From Holophagales bacterium UBA5066 (GTDB lineage Bacteria > Acidobacteriota > Thermoanaerobaculia > UBA5066), in the NCBI GenBank assembly GCA_002414905.1, contig DIAY01000131.1, forward strand, positions 1 to 45,251: DNA of 45,251 nt, in the 5' to 3' direction. Position numbers and translations under genes: made by a program. Positions 33,391-41,732 of this stretch are shown here, in pieces. The notes beneath the pieces are model-generated. The model ran no database searches. It saw nothing but the letters and a program-made list of their open reading frames with translations, and was not told where the DNA came from. The stretch's first letter is position 1. Every line of letters begins with the position of its first letter.

Positions 33391-36300
33391 CTACGTCAGC
33401 TCCGCCGTTCCCTCCGTGTCGGCCGTCAAGTCCCGGACGAGGCCGCCATGGCTCCGGTCGAGGCGGAAACCGGGGAGCTGGAGGTTTCGGAAGGCGAAGT
33501 GGGCGAGGAGCGCCTTCACGCCGAGCGCCGCGAGGCGTGCGCAGAGGTCGTCGAGGAGGGCGGTGGAAAGACCGCGGCCGCGCAGGTTCGGCGCGACGAC
33601 GATGCCGTCGAGCTGGGCGGACCCGCCGCCGAGGAGCGAGTACGACACGCCCCCGACGATGCGCTCTCCCGAGTCCAGGACGACGAGGTAGCGCCGGTCG
33701 GCCGAGAAGGCGCGGGGGAGTCCGGCGCGGACGAAGAGCCGGTAGAGGCGCCCGACCTCGGCGGCGTCGATGGGGTCGCGGACGGTCCAGGCCGCGTCCA
33801 TCCGGTCGACGAGCTCCGTCGCGAGGACGACGTGCTTGACCGCGTCGCCAACGACCGTCACCTCGACGGGCCGGCTCGTCCGCGCGGCGGGGAAGACGAG
33901 CCGGGCGAAGGCGTGCCGCTCCTCGTCGCTCCTCAGCGCCGAGTGGAGACCCTCCAGCTCGACGAGGTGCGAGGGGCGGGCGTCCGGCCTCGCGCGCAGG
34001 GCCGCGAGGAGGACGTCGAAGGCCTGCAGGACCTCCGGCGCGGATCGCGAGAAGACCGTTCGGCGGAAGAGGCGGTAGCGGGCCTCCTCGCCGAGCGTGT
34101 CGACCCGGTAGATCCGCAGGAGGGCTTCGGCCGTCTTCCCCCTCTCCGCCAGAGGGGCACCGGGGCGTTCCCCTTCCCACGCTTCGAAGCGGGAAACAGC
34201 GGTTTCGAGGGCGAGAGGGGTCCTGTCTCCCGGGGCCGTCGCGAGCGCCGCGTCCACCGCTGTGACCAGCGTGCCGAAGTCTCCGGCCGGCCGCTGGGGG
34301 ACCGAGGCTCTCAGGTCGCGGAGAAAGCTGCGTGCCCTCTCTTCGCCGAGGGCCTCGAAGGCAGCGTCGACGATCCAGCCCGGCTGGAGGACCGAGGCGA
34401 GGCGCGGCGCGAGGGCGACCGTCTCGCGGAAGACGTTTCTGAGCATCGGTTCGACGAGGTCGAGCGGCCCGACGTAGGGCTTCCAGCCGGAGATCGAAAG
34501 GAGGCAGGCACCCTCGCGGTAGTCCTCGGCCGGGACGGCGACGTTCGAAGGCGCGACGGCGCCAGGGACGAGGACGCGGCCGCTCCTCTCCCAGGCGATG
34601 AAAAAGGCCGCGAGGGCGCGCACGACGAGGCTCTTGACCGATTGCCCTTCGCTCGGCCGGGTGCGCCCGGGAACGGCGGCGTCGCGCAGCCTCTCGGCGA
34701 GCGTCAGCTCGTCGACCCAGGCAAGCGAGAGCGCACCGAGGTCGGGCCGCCAGGAGCCGACCCGCGGGACGACGGGCGGACCCCAGGGGTGGCCGGCGAG
34801 CGCGATCAGCCGCAGGGTCGTCGCGCGGACCGCCTCCGAGTCGAGGTCACCGCGGACCGTCAGGAGAAGGTCGTGGTTCGTTCCCGCCGCCGTCCTCACC
34901 GAGAGGCGATAGAGGCGGTGGCGTTGGAGCGCGAGGACGGGCGTTACCCAGATGCCCTCGTCGGGAATGTCGGCGAGGTCGGGCGGCTCCGTCTCGAACG
35001 CGAGCTCGATGGATTCGCGCAGGAACGACGTGCCGAGCAGGAGCCCCTCGAGGGCGCGGATCTCCCCTTCCGGCAGACCGTCGCGGTAGCAGAGCTTGCG
35101 GCGGCCATCGGAGACGGGAGGCAGAAGCGCCGCCGCGGCGGCGGTCTCCTCGTGCCAGGCACCGAGGCTGTCGAAGAGCTCGTTGGCCCGGCGCGCGAGG
35201 GCAGGGTCGTCCAGCTGGATTGCCCACGACGCGAGCTCGGCGCGAACGGTGGCGTGGTCTTCGGGGTGGTGGCGGGCGAAGCCGGCGAGCAGCTCGAGGA
35301 CGTCGCCGAGAGTCTGCCGCGCCGCCTCGCCGAGAGGGCCCGTCATCGCCTCGCGGTAGGAGTGGAGGCGCCGGCGCAGGGCCGTCAGGCGCTCCTCGCC
35401 GAGCTCGGCCCGCGCGATGGCGGCGACGCTCTCCTCCGACAGGAACGGAAGGCCCGAGCGAAGGAACGCGGGGAGGATCGTGCCGGTGTCCACGAGCGGG
35501 TCGTCGAGGAGGAGGACGCGATAGGCCTCGCAGCGGACGCGCACGTCGGGGTGCCGTGCCAGGGCCTGGAGCCGTCGCCGCAGGAGCCCGGCGGTCCGCC
35601 GGTCTCCCTGCCGCAGGAGGGCTTCCGCCCTCGACACCGCTTCGAGCGCCGCGTCGGGAGGAGCGAAGAGGACCGCCACGCAGAGGCGATGGAGGGCAGT
35701 GAGCTGGGGCGACGGGAGCGGATCGGGCGGCGCGACCGGTTCTCCCTCCGGCACCTCGTCTCGCGGCGCGAGGAAGACCTCCGCGCAGTCCGTCGAGAGG
35801 GGCGTCTCCCAGCCGTCCTTGACGGGGAGCAGGGCGGCGAGCTCGGCGTTCCCGAGCCAGAGGAGCGGCTGCCGGGCGAAGAGCCCGAGGTCGACCCTGC
35901 GGCCCGCGCAACGGTACGCGAGGCTTCCGACGCGGATCTCCTCGCCGTCGCGGCACGCGGCGAGCGCGGCCGAGCGCCCGCGGCGCCGGTCGGAGAGACG
36001 CCCGCCCTCGAGGACGAGGTCCCCCTCGAGGAGGCCGAGGTCGCGGAAGAGCCAGCGCGGCACGTCGACCCGCAGGCCTTCGCTCTCGAGCGTCACGACG
36101 CGGTTGCGGTAGAGGCCGTCGAGGACGCCGGAGAACGCCTTTTCGATCGCTTTCCGCCGGTAGGAGCCCTTCGGGGTCACCTCTCCGGCCTCGAGCGAGA
36201 AGTCGCGCGGCAGGACGGCGAAGTCGACGACGCGCTCGTAGGTCGCGAGGTCGCGGTTGGCCGCGGCGACGATCCGGCGGAGGTAGTCCCGCGCCGCCTC

Positions 36301-37965
36301 GCCCTGCGGGTCGCCCGCCAGGACGGGGTCGTCGGCGTCGGGAACGACGAGGAGGACGTTGTCGTCCCTCCCGTCCCCCGCGAGGAAGACGCGGCGGATT
36401 CCCGGCACCCCTTCGAAACGCTGCTCGACGCGGCGGGGCGCCACCGTCCGACCGCGGCTGTTCTTGTAGATGTCCTTGACGCGGTCGACGATCTCCAGAT
36501 GTCCGTCGTCCCTCTGGCGGAAGACGTCTCCCGTCTTCAGCCAGCGCTCCTCGCCCTCGGCGGCGTCGGGCTCGTCGAGGTAGCGGGCGACGTAGGGTCC
36601 GGCGATCTCCAGCTCGTCGGCGTCGCCGAGGCGGACGCGGATGCCGGGGAGCGCAAGGCCGACGGAGCCCTCTTCGTACTCGCCGGGCGGCGTCATCGTG
36701 ATGCCGCCCGTCGCCTCCGTCATCCCGAAGCCCGAACAAAGCTCGACACCGTTGGCCTGGAAGAAGCGGAAGACCTGGGGGGCGAGGTAGCCGGCCGCCG
36801 AGAGCCCCCATCGAAGCCGGCCCCCGACGACCGTCCGGAGCGCCGCCTGCACGGCCTCGGCCGACGGGGCCTCGCCCGCGATCGCACGCGTGCGCGCTTC
36901 CAGCTGCGACCACCGGATCGGGATGGAGACGAGGCCGGTCGGCTCGACTTCCTTCAGGCCCGCCGCGAGGCCGTCCAGCGACGGATTCCCGGCGAAGACG
37001 TACGTACCGCCCCAGAAGAGCATTCCGAGCATCTCGAGGTAACGCCCGAACGTGTGGTAGAGCGGGAGGAAGGAGAGGAGTATTTCCTCCTCTCCGACGG
37101 ACGGGAGCGCGGCCGCCCTGGCGAACCTCTTCGTCACGAGGTTCTCCATCGAGAAGGCGACCCCTTTCTGACCGCCGGTCGACCCCGACGTGAAGAGGAC
37201 GGTGCAGGTCTCGCGAAGGGCTCGCCGCGGAACCCGCGCGAGCGCGACGGGGGCGGAAGACTCGGACTGGGCGGCGAGCGCCTCACCGAGAACGACGTCC
37301 CCGTCTCCCGCCAGCTCGGCCGCCTCGTCGAGGAGGACGATCTGGAACGGCCGTGCCGTGTGGCGGGCCGCCTCGCGAAGACGCCGGAGGCTCTCCTCCG
37401 AAGACACGAAGGCCAGGTTCACGCCGAGGGCGTCGAAGGCCGCGGTCAGCTCGCCAGCGGTGAGGTGGGGAGAGAGGGGTGACACGAGAATGCCGTGGAG
37501 GAGGCACGCGAGGTCGACGCAGGCGGAGTCGATCCCGTTCTCCGAGACGATGGCGACGTGGGGCCGGGCCTCGAGGGTCAGGAGCGCGGCGGCGATCGCG
37601 TCGGTCCGGCGTGCGACGTGGGTGTAGCTCCAGCGAGGGGCACCGGCGGCGGGGCCGTCGACGAACAGGGTCCGGCCGGGGTGCGCTGCGACCCGTTGCG
37701 CGAGCATCTCCGCCAGACCGTAGCCGGAGGCGGCCACGGCCCCGACCGCCGCGTCGGCCCACCGGTGTCGCTCTGTGCGCCCGGGAAGGGAGAGGAGATG
37801 GTCGCGCCGCCGGGTGACGTCGAGCCAGCGGTGCCAGAGCAACGGCGCGACGCCGCCGGAGGCGAGGGCGGATTCCGCCGCGTCGAGGAGCTCGACGGAG
37901 CGCTCCGTGGACGGGGCCGATTCCCAGCGGGCGAGCGATTCCTGGAGGCGGGGCATGAGACTCAT
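33391..37965 (-). CDS. Giant fusion: acyl-CoA ligase, helical region, kinase-like region and GNAT acetyltransferase
   Basis: A 1524-residue cytoplasmic protein. Residues about 70-640 are an AMP-forming acyl-CoA synthetase of the long-chain type: LFTSGSTGGQKG near 262, GFGMTEATGG near 413, LKTGDVFRQ, KDIYKNSRG and PKGSYRRK with the A10 Lys near 600. Residues about 740-950 look like helical HEAT-type repeats (RTAGLLRRRLQALARHPDVRVRCEAYRVLL pattern, split here as RRLQALARHPDVR). About 1020-1190 resembles a kinase-like fold with VPGAVAPSNVAV where HxDxxxxN would be. The last 145 residues are GNAT, with the acetyl-CoA loop NLRGRGLSTALL. Start ATG 37965 follows a TATCCT -10; an upstream TTG at 38028 is less likely. 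The GNAT part may acetylate the ligase Lys, as Pat does for Acs. Confidence 0.85.
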   Translation of the reverse strand: MSLMPRLQESLARWESAPSTERSVELLDAAESALASGGVAPLLWHRWLDVTRRRDHLLSLPGRTERHRWADAAVGAVAASGYGLAEMLAQRVAAHPGRTLFVDGPAAGAPRWSYTHVARRTDAIAAALLTLEARPHVAIVSENGIDSACVDLACLLHGILVSPLSPHLTAGELTAAFDALGVNLAFVSSEESLRRLREAARHTARPFQIVLLDEAAELAGDGDVVLGEALAAQSESSAPVALARVPRRALRETCTVLFTSGSTGGQKGVAFSMENLVTKRFARAAALPSVGEEEILLSFLPLYHTFGRYLEMLGMLFWGGTYVFAGNPSLDGLAAGLKEVEPTGLVSIPIRWSQLEARTRAIAGEAPSAEAVQAALRTVVGGRLRWGLSAAGYLAPQVFRFFQANGVELCSGFGMTEATGGITMTPPGEYEEGSVGLALPGIRVRLGDADELEIAGPYVARYLDEPDAAEGEERWLKTGDVFRQRDDGHLEIVDRVKDIYKNSRGRTVAPRRVEQRFEGVPGIRRVFLAGDGRDDNVLLVVPDADDPVLAGDPQGEAARDYLRRIVAAANRDLATYERVVDFAVLPRDFSLEAGEVTPKGSYRRKAIEKAFSGVLDGLYRNRVVTLESEGLRVDVPRWLFRDLGLLEGDLVLEGGRLSDRRRGRSAALAACRDGEEIRVGSLAYRCAGRRVDLGLFARQPLLWLGNAELAALLPVKDGWETPLSTDCAEVFLAPRDEVPEGEPVAPPDPLPSPQLTALHRLCVAVLFAPPDAALEAVSRAEALLRQGDRRTAGLLRRRLQALARHPDVRVRCEAYRVLLLDDPLVDTGTILPAFLRSGLPFLSEESVAAIARAELGEERLTALRRRLHSYREAMTGPLGEAARQTLGDVLELLAGFARHHPEDHATVRAELASWAIQLDDPALARRANELFDSLGAWHEETAAAAALLPPVSDGRRKLCYRDGLPEGEIRALEGLLLGTSFLRESIELAFETEPPDLADIPDEGIWVTPVLALQRHRLYRLSVRTAAGTNHDLLLTVRGDLDSEAVRATTLRLIALAGHPWGPPVVPRVGSWRPDLGALSLAWVDELTLAERLRDAAVPGRTRPSEGQSVKSLVVRALAAFFIAWERSGRVLVPGAVAPSNVAVPAEDYREGACLLSISGWKPYVGPLDLVEPMLRNVFRETVALAPRLASVLQPGWIVDAAFEALGEERARSFLRDLRASVPQRPAGDFGTLVTAVDAALATAPGDRTPLALETAVSRFEAWEGERPGAPLAERGKTAEALLRIYRVDTLGEEARYRLFRRTVFSRSAPEVLQAFDVLLAALRARPDARPSHLVELEGLHSALRSDEERHAFARLVFPAARTSRPVEVTVVGDAVKHVVLATELVDRMDAAWTVRDPIDAAEVGRLYRLFVRAGLPRAFSADRRYLVVLDSGERIVGGVSYSLLGGGSAQLDGIVVAPNLRGRGLSTALLDDLCARLAALGVKALLAHFAFRNLQLPGFRLDRSHGGLVRDLTADTEGTAELT

Positions 37966-37988
37966 GGCTTGGCGGAGCGTAAAAGAAA

Positions 37989-37994
37989 AGGATA
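37989..37994 (-). promoter_or_regulatory. Candidate -10 element for the ligase-GNAT fusion gene
   Basis: TATCCT on the minus strand predicts a start near 37982 and a 17-nt leader without Shine-Dalgarno before the ATG at 37965. Confidence 0.4.
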
Positions 37995-38009
37995 GCGCCT
38001 TCCGTCGCG

Positions 38010-38038
38010 TGGACGCGAATCGCGGCAACCCCTACGAT
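38010..38038 (+). promoter_or_regulatory. Promoter of the PP2C-like gene
   Basis: TGGACG (38010-38015) and TACGAT (38033-38038) are exactly 17 nt apart; predicted start 38045, 7 nt before the ATG at 38052. It is back to back with the promoter of the fusion gene. Confidence 0.5.
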
Positions 38039-38051
38039 GGGAGCAAGCGAA

Positions 38052-39410
38052 ATGCCGGCAGACGAAAAACACCTCCGGGCCGAGCTTCCGGAGTTCCTCG
38101 ACCTCCTCGAGAACGTCGCGAGCTACGTCGGCGGACTCGACCTCGCGCGCTCTGGCGAGGTTTCGGCGAGAGCTCTTCTCGATCTCAGTGAAGGACTTCG
38201 TCGCGCGCTCGACTTCCTCCACGAGCTCCTGGCGCTTCGGGGTGAGCCCCTTCCGTCCCCAGAGCCGGGGGTCGCGTTCGGCTCCCTCGGGCCGTCGCTG
38301 AGGCGAACCCTTCCCCAGCGTCTGGCCGCGCAGCTGACCGACGAGCTGAACGCCTTGCCGGGGAGCCGTCTGGAGGACATATCCCAGTTCGCCGCGTTCG
38401 GCCTCGTCGTGCAGGTCGCCGACCTGCTTCGCTTCGTCGCGTACCTGAATGAGGTTCGGTCGGAAGCCGCGCAGCGGACTGCGCCGCCACGTGCGCCCGT
38501 CCCGCACGCGCCGCCGGTGCCGACAGGCCCCGGACCCGACCTCTCCGCCTACGGAATCCGGATCGACGAGGCGGGGGAGCGGATCGAGGCTGGCGGTGCG
38601 ACTGTCTGGTTCGCTGCCGCGCCTGGTCCCTTCGCAACCGGCGAGGGCCTCGCCGCGTCCTTCGGCGTGACCTTCCCGGGCGGGGTCGCTTTCGCCGTGG
38701 CCGAAGGAGACGAGGCCTCCCTCGGCGCCCGCCTCGCGTCCGTCGTGGCCGTCCGGGCGTTCTGCCGTGCCGCCTCCGCGAACCCGGCGGTCCCCGGTTC
38801 CGCCGTCAGGACGGCGCAGAACCACCTCGACCTGCTCCTCTCGGCGCTCCTCTCGGCGGGGAACGCCACAGAAGCCTTCTCGAGGGTCCGCGGCAGCATC
38901 CCTCCTGAGAACGCGCGCCGTATCCTGAGCCACACGAGGCATCCCGAGGCGGCTCTTCGCCGGGTGACGCCGGCCCTTTCGACCAGTCTCCTCGGTGCGG
39001 TCGCCGTCCTTTCGGGAGGCGCCTTCCGGGTCTCGGTCGTCCGGCTCGGTCCGGGACTGGCGGACGCCCGGATCTCCGGACGGCTGACGCCGATCCTCGG
39101 CGGCAGTTCCGGCGAATCGGCCCCCCTCCTCGGTCCCGGCGTGCGCGGTGCCGAGGACGTCGAACGGACAGATTCCACTCAGTCCTTCTCCCTCTCTCCG
39201 GGCGACGCCCTCCTTCTCGGGACCCCCGCCCTCGCCAGGGGCGCGACGGGAGCGTGGAACGGCCTCTCGACCCTCTGGCCTCCGTTCCCGGAAGGGCTCT
39301 CTTCCGGCGAAACGGCGCGCGATCTCCTCCGCCGGGCGGAACGCTGGGGCCAGGCCGAGCCGCCTTGCTTCGACGGACCCCTCGGACTCGCCCTCTTCCT
39401 GGCTCGCTAG
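38052..39410 (+). CDS. Unknown protein with degenerate PP2C-phosphatase-like domain
   Basis: A 452-residue protein: a helical N-terminal part (1-130), a Pro-rich linker (about 136-160) and a C-terminal domain whose order of motifs follows PP2C phosphatases but with metal ligands missing. FAVAEGDEASLGARLAS (near 213) stands where VADGMGG-x-x-GE-x-AS is expected; VVRLGPGLADARIS (near 320) replaces GDSR; FSLSPGDALLLGTPAL (near 380) replaces GDxLLLxSDG; the end DGPLGLALFLAR recalls DNxTxxVV. If correct it is a pseudophosphatase. The start is taken at 38052 because of promoter spacing; an ATG at 38037 lies within the -10. It is divergent from the fusion gene. Confidence 0.55.
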   Translation: MPADEKHLRAELPEFLDLLENVASYVGGLDLARSGEVSARALLDLSEGLRRALDFLHELLALRGEPLPSPEPGVAFGSLGPSLRRTLPQRLAAQLTDELNALPGSRLEDISQFAAFGLVVQVADLLRFVAYLNEVRSEAAQRTAPPRAPVPHAPPVPTGPGPDLSAYGIRIDEAGERIEAGGATVWFAAAPGPFATGEGLAASFGVTFPGGVAFAVAEGDEASLGARLASVVAVRAFCRAASANPAVPGSAVRTAQNHLDLLLSALLSAGNATEAFSRVRGSIPPENARRILSHTRHPEAALRRVTPALSTSLLGAVAVLSGGAFRVSVVRLGPGLADARISGRLTPILGGSSGESAPLLGPGVRGAEDVERTDSTQSFSLSPGDALLLGTPALARGATGAWNGLSTLWPPFPEGLSSGETARDLLRRAERWGQAEPPCFDGPLGLALFLAR

Positions 39411-39431
39411 CGCAGCTCCCGTTCCGCGGCC

Positions 39432-39454
39432 CCGGCCCTCGTGGCCGGATCTTT
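39432..39454 (+). terminator. Hairpin after the PP2C-like gene
   Basis: CCGGCC (39432-39437) pairs with GGCCGG (39443-39448) around CTCGT, followed by ATCTTT. Confidence 0.5.
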
Positions 39455-39489
39455 CGAGGAGCTCACCGAACCGGGCCTCCTCCGACGGC

Positions 39490-39495
39490 TAGACT
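39490..39495 (+). promoter_or_regulatory. Candidate -10 element for the zinc peptidase at 39.5 kb
   Basis: TAGACT predicts a start near 39502, just before the GGAGG ribosome binding site that serves the ATG at 39517. Confidence 0.4.
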
Positions 39496-39516
39496 TCACC
39501 GGTTGGAGGTCTCCCG

Positions 39517-41601
39517 ATGCGAATCGCCTTCGCCGCGCCTCTTCTCGCGGCCGCCCTCACCCTCGGAGGCACCATGAGCGCCGCCGTTCCCGTGGCCGTT
39601 TCCCCCGAGACGCTGACGTCCCTCGAAGCCGAGCTCGTGACCCGCCACGGCGAGGGCATCCGGGCCCGCGCGAGGAGGGGCCTCGCGCAGGCGGCCGCTC
39701 TCTGGCGGGCCTCCGACGGCGACGCCGGAGCCTTCGCCGAGGTCGTCCGGACGCACTTCCTCGCGGACTCCGCGAAACGCGATGCCCTCTTCGAGAGGAT
39801 GCAGAAGGTCCTCGAGTCGGTCGACGGGCACCTTCTCGAGGTCGTCCGCGATCTGAGAGAGCATTCCGACCTCGACCGCGGGGAGATCCTCGCGTTCGAC
39901 GAGGCGATGGCGGGGTGGGACCCCGCGGCCCACGTCCTCGACGACCTCTTCGAAAACCGGCTCGCGTTCGCGGTCCTCCTCAACTTTCCGCTCACGACCC
40001 TCCAGGAGCGCCTCGAGAAGGGGCCGTCCTGGAGCCGCCGGGAGTGGGCCGAGGCGCGGCTGGCCGAGCGGTTCGGAAAGCGGATCCCGGCCGACGTAAG
40101 CCAGGCCGTGGCGTCAGCGTCCGCCGACGCGTCGAGGTACATCGCCGGATACAACCTGAGGGTCCACCACCTCCTCGACGAGAAAGGGCGACGCCTCTTT
40201 CCCCCGGGCAAACGGCTCCTGTCGCACTGGAACCTGCGCGACGAGATCAAGGCGAGCTACGGTACCGGACCGGACGCTCTGGCCAGGCAGAGGGCGATCG
40301 CGAAGGCGATGGAGCGGATCGTCACCCAGACGATCCCGCAGGCCGCCATCGACTCGTCGTGGGTCGACTGGAACCCCTTCACGAACGAGGTGAAGGTCAC
40401 CACCTCCCCGGAGCCCGGCGCGCCGCCGCTTCCGAATGAGCGGACCGTCCTCGCGGCGGCCGAGCCCGACACGCGCTACGCGCGCCTCCTCGGCACGTTC
40501 CGCGCCGCGCGCCTCGTCGACCCGTACTCTCCCTCCGCCCCCTCTCTCATCGCCCGGCGATTCGACGAGGATCGGCAGATCCCGGAGGCACGCGTTCGGG
40601 AGATGCTCGAGGCGGTTCTCTCGTCGCCCGTCTTCGCCGAGACGGGCGCCCTCGTGAAGCAGCGCCTGGGCCGGCCGCTCGAGCCGTTCGACGTCTGGTA
40701 CCCGGGGTTCAGGGACCGTGGCGCCTACACCGAATCCCGGCTCGACGAGATCACGCGGAAGAGGTACCCGACGCCGGAGGCGTTCGAGAAGGACATCCCC
40801 CGCATCCTGCGGGACCTCGGTTTCTCCGCCGAGCGCGCGGACGCGGTGGCCGGCAACGTCGTCGTCGACCCGGCGCGTGGCTCGGGTCACGCCTGGGGCG
40901 CCGCCCGCCGCGGGGACAAGGCGCACCTGAGGACGCGGGTCGCCGCCGACGGCATGGACTACAAGGGCTACAACATCGCCGTCCACGAGCTGGGACACAA
41001 CGTCGAGCAGACGTTCTCCCTGAACTTCGTCGATCACACGCTGCTCGCGGGCGTCCCGAACACGGCCTTTACCGAGGCAATGGCCTTCGTCTTCCAGGAG
41101 CGCGATCTGGCGCTCCTCGGCCTCGGGGGGCCGGACGCGAAGGGCCGAGCATGGGGAACGCTCAACACCTTCTGGGCGACGGCGGAGATTTCGGGGGTCG
41201 CCCTCGTCGACATGGGCGTCTGGAGGTGGATGTACGGCCACCCCGAGGCGACACCGGCCGAGCTGAAGGAGGCCGTCCTCTCGATCTCCAGGGAGGTCTG
41301 GAACCGCTACTACGCCCCGGTCTTCGGAGTGAAGGACTCGACGATTCTGGCGATCTACTCCCACATGATCGATTCCTTCCTCTACCTCCCCGACTACCCC
41401 GTCGGCCACCTCATCGCGTTCCAGATCGAGCGGCACGTCGAGAAGGCCGGTGCCGTCGGGCCCGAGATCGAGCGGATGGCCCGGCAGGGGAGGCTGACGC
41501 CCGACCTCTGGATGAAGCACGCCGTCGGGGCGCCGGTCGGGCCCGAGGCGCTCCTGGCGGCGACGAAGGAAGCTCTCGCAGAGGTGAAGGCGGCCCGCTG
41601 A
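39517..41601 (+). CDS. Large secreted HExxH zinc metallopeptidase (M3-like gluzincin)
   Basis: A 694-residue protein with a signal peptide (AFAAPLLAAALTLGGTMSAAVP). The bulk is helical, consistent with a thermolysin-like oligopeptidase basin. IAVHELGHNVEQTF (near 490) gives the two His ligands and catalytic Glu; NTAFTEAMAFVFQE about 30 residues later gives the third ligand, Glu. The arrangement resembles M3/M2-type oligopeptidases, but I do not match it to a named family. Residues around YPTPEAFEKDI and GSGHAWGAARRGDKAHLR, a GHA-W-like segment often near M3 active sites, support this. Start has GGAGG 7 nt upstream. It stands alone between a terminator-like hairpin and the signalling operon. 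Confidence 0.8.
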   Translation: MRIAFAAPLLAAALTLGGTMSAAVPVAVSPETLTSLEAELVTRHGEGIRARARRGLAQAAALWRASDGDAGAFAEVVRTHFLADSAKRDALFERMQKVLESVDGHLLEVVRDLREHSDLDRGEILAFDEAMAGWDPAAHVLDDLFENRLAFAVLLNFPLTTLQERLEKGPSWSRREWAEARLAERFGKRIPADVSQAVASASADASRYIAGYNLRVHHLLDEKGRRLFPPGKRLLSHWNLRDEIKASYGTGPDALARQRAIAKAMERIVTQTIPQAAIDSSWVDWNPFTNEVKVTTSPEPGAPPLPNERTVLAAAEPDTRYARLLGTFRAARLVDPYSPSAPSLIARRFDEDRQIPEARVREMLEAVLSSPVFAETGALVKQRLGRPLEPFDVWYPGFRDRGAYTESRLDEITRKRYPTPEAFEKDIPRILRDLGFSAERADAVAGNVVVDPARGSGHAWGAARRGDKAHLRTRVAADGMDYKGYNIAVHELGHNVEQTFSLNFVDHTLLAGVPNTAFTEAMAFVFQERDLALLGLGGPDAKGRAWGTLNTFWATAEISGVALVDMGVWRWMYGHPEATPAELKEAVLSISREVWNRYYAPVFGVKDSTILAIYSHMIDSFLYLPDYPVGHLIAFQIERHVEKAGAVGPEIERMARQGRLTPDLWMKHAVGAPVGPEALLAATKEALAEVKAAR

Positions 41602-41608
41602 AGTGCCT

Positions 41609-41623
41609 GGACGGCTCCCGTCC
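41609..41623 (+). terminator. Small hairpin after the metallopeptidase gene
   Basis: GGACGG (41609-41614) pairs with CCGTCC (41618-41623) around CTC, 8 nt after the stop. There is no T-run. Confidence 0.35.
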
Positions 41624-41661
41624 GGGGTCCTTCGGGTGCGATCGTCCGCCCCGGTGCGGTG

Positions 41662-41667
41662 TACCAT
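41662..41667 (+). promoter_or_regulatory. Candidate -10 element for the sensor kinase operon
   Basis: TACCAT would start transcription near 41674 and leave a leader of about 59 nt. No -35 is clear. Confidence 0.25.
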
Positions 41668-41732
41668 GATCGAATAGCCCCGGCGGATCCGGTCCCCGGG
41701 GACGGGACGGTTCGGCCGGAGCCGGACGGACC

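Noticed and set aside
32863..37482. Very long plus-strand open frame opposite the ligase-GNAT gene (over 1500 codons)
   Set aside because: It is an antisense shadow: composition is Arg/Gly/Asp/Glu-rich without domains, while the minus strand encodes recognisable ligase and GNAT motifs. High GC removes stop codons in the complement.
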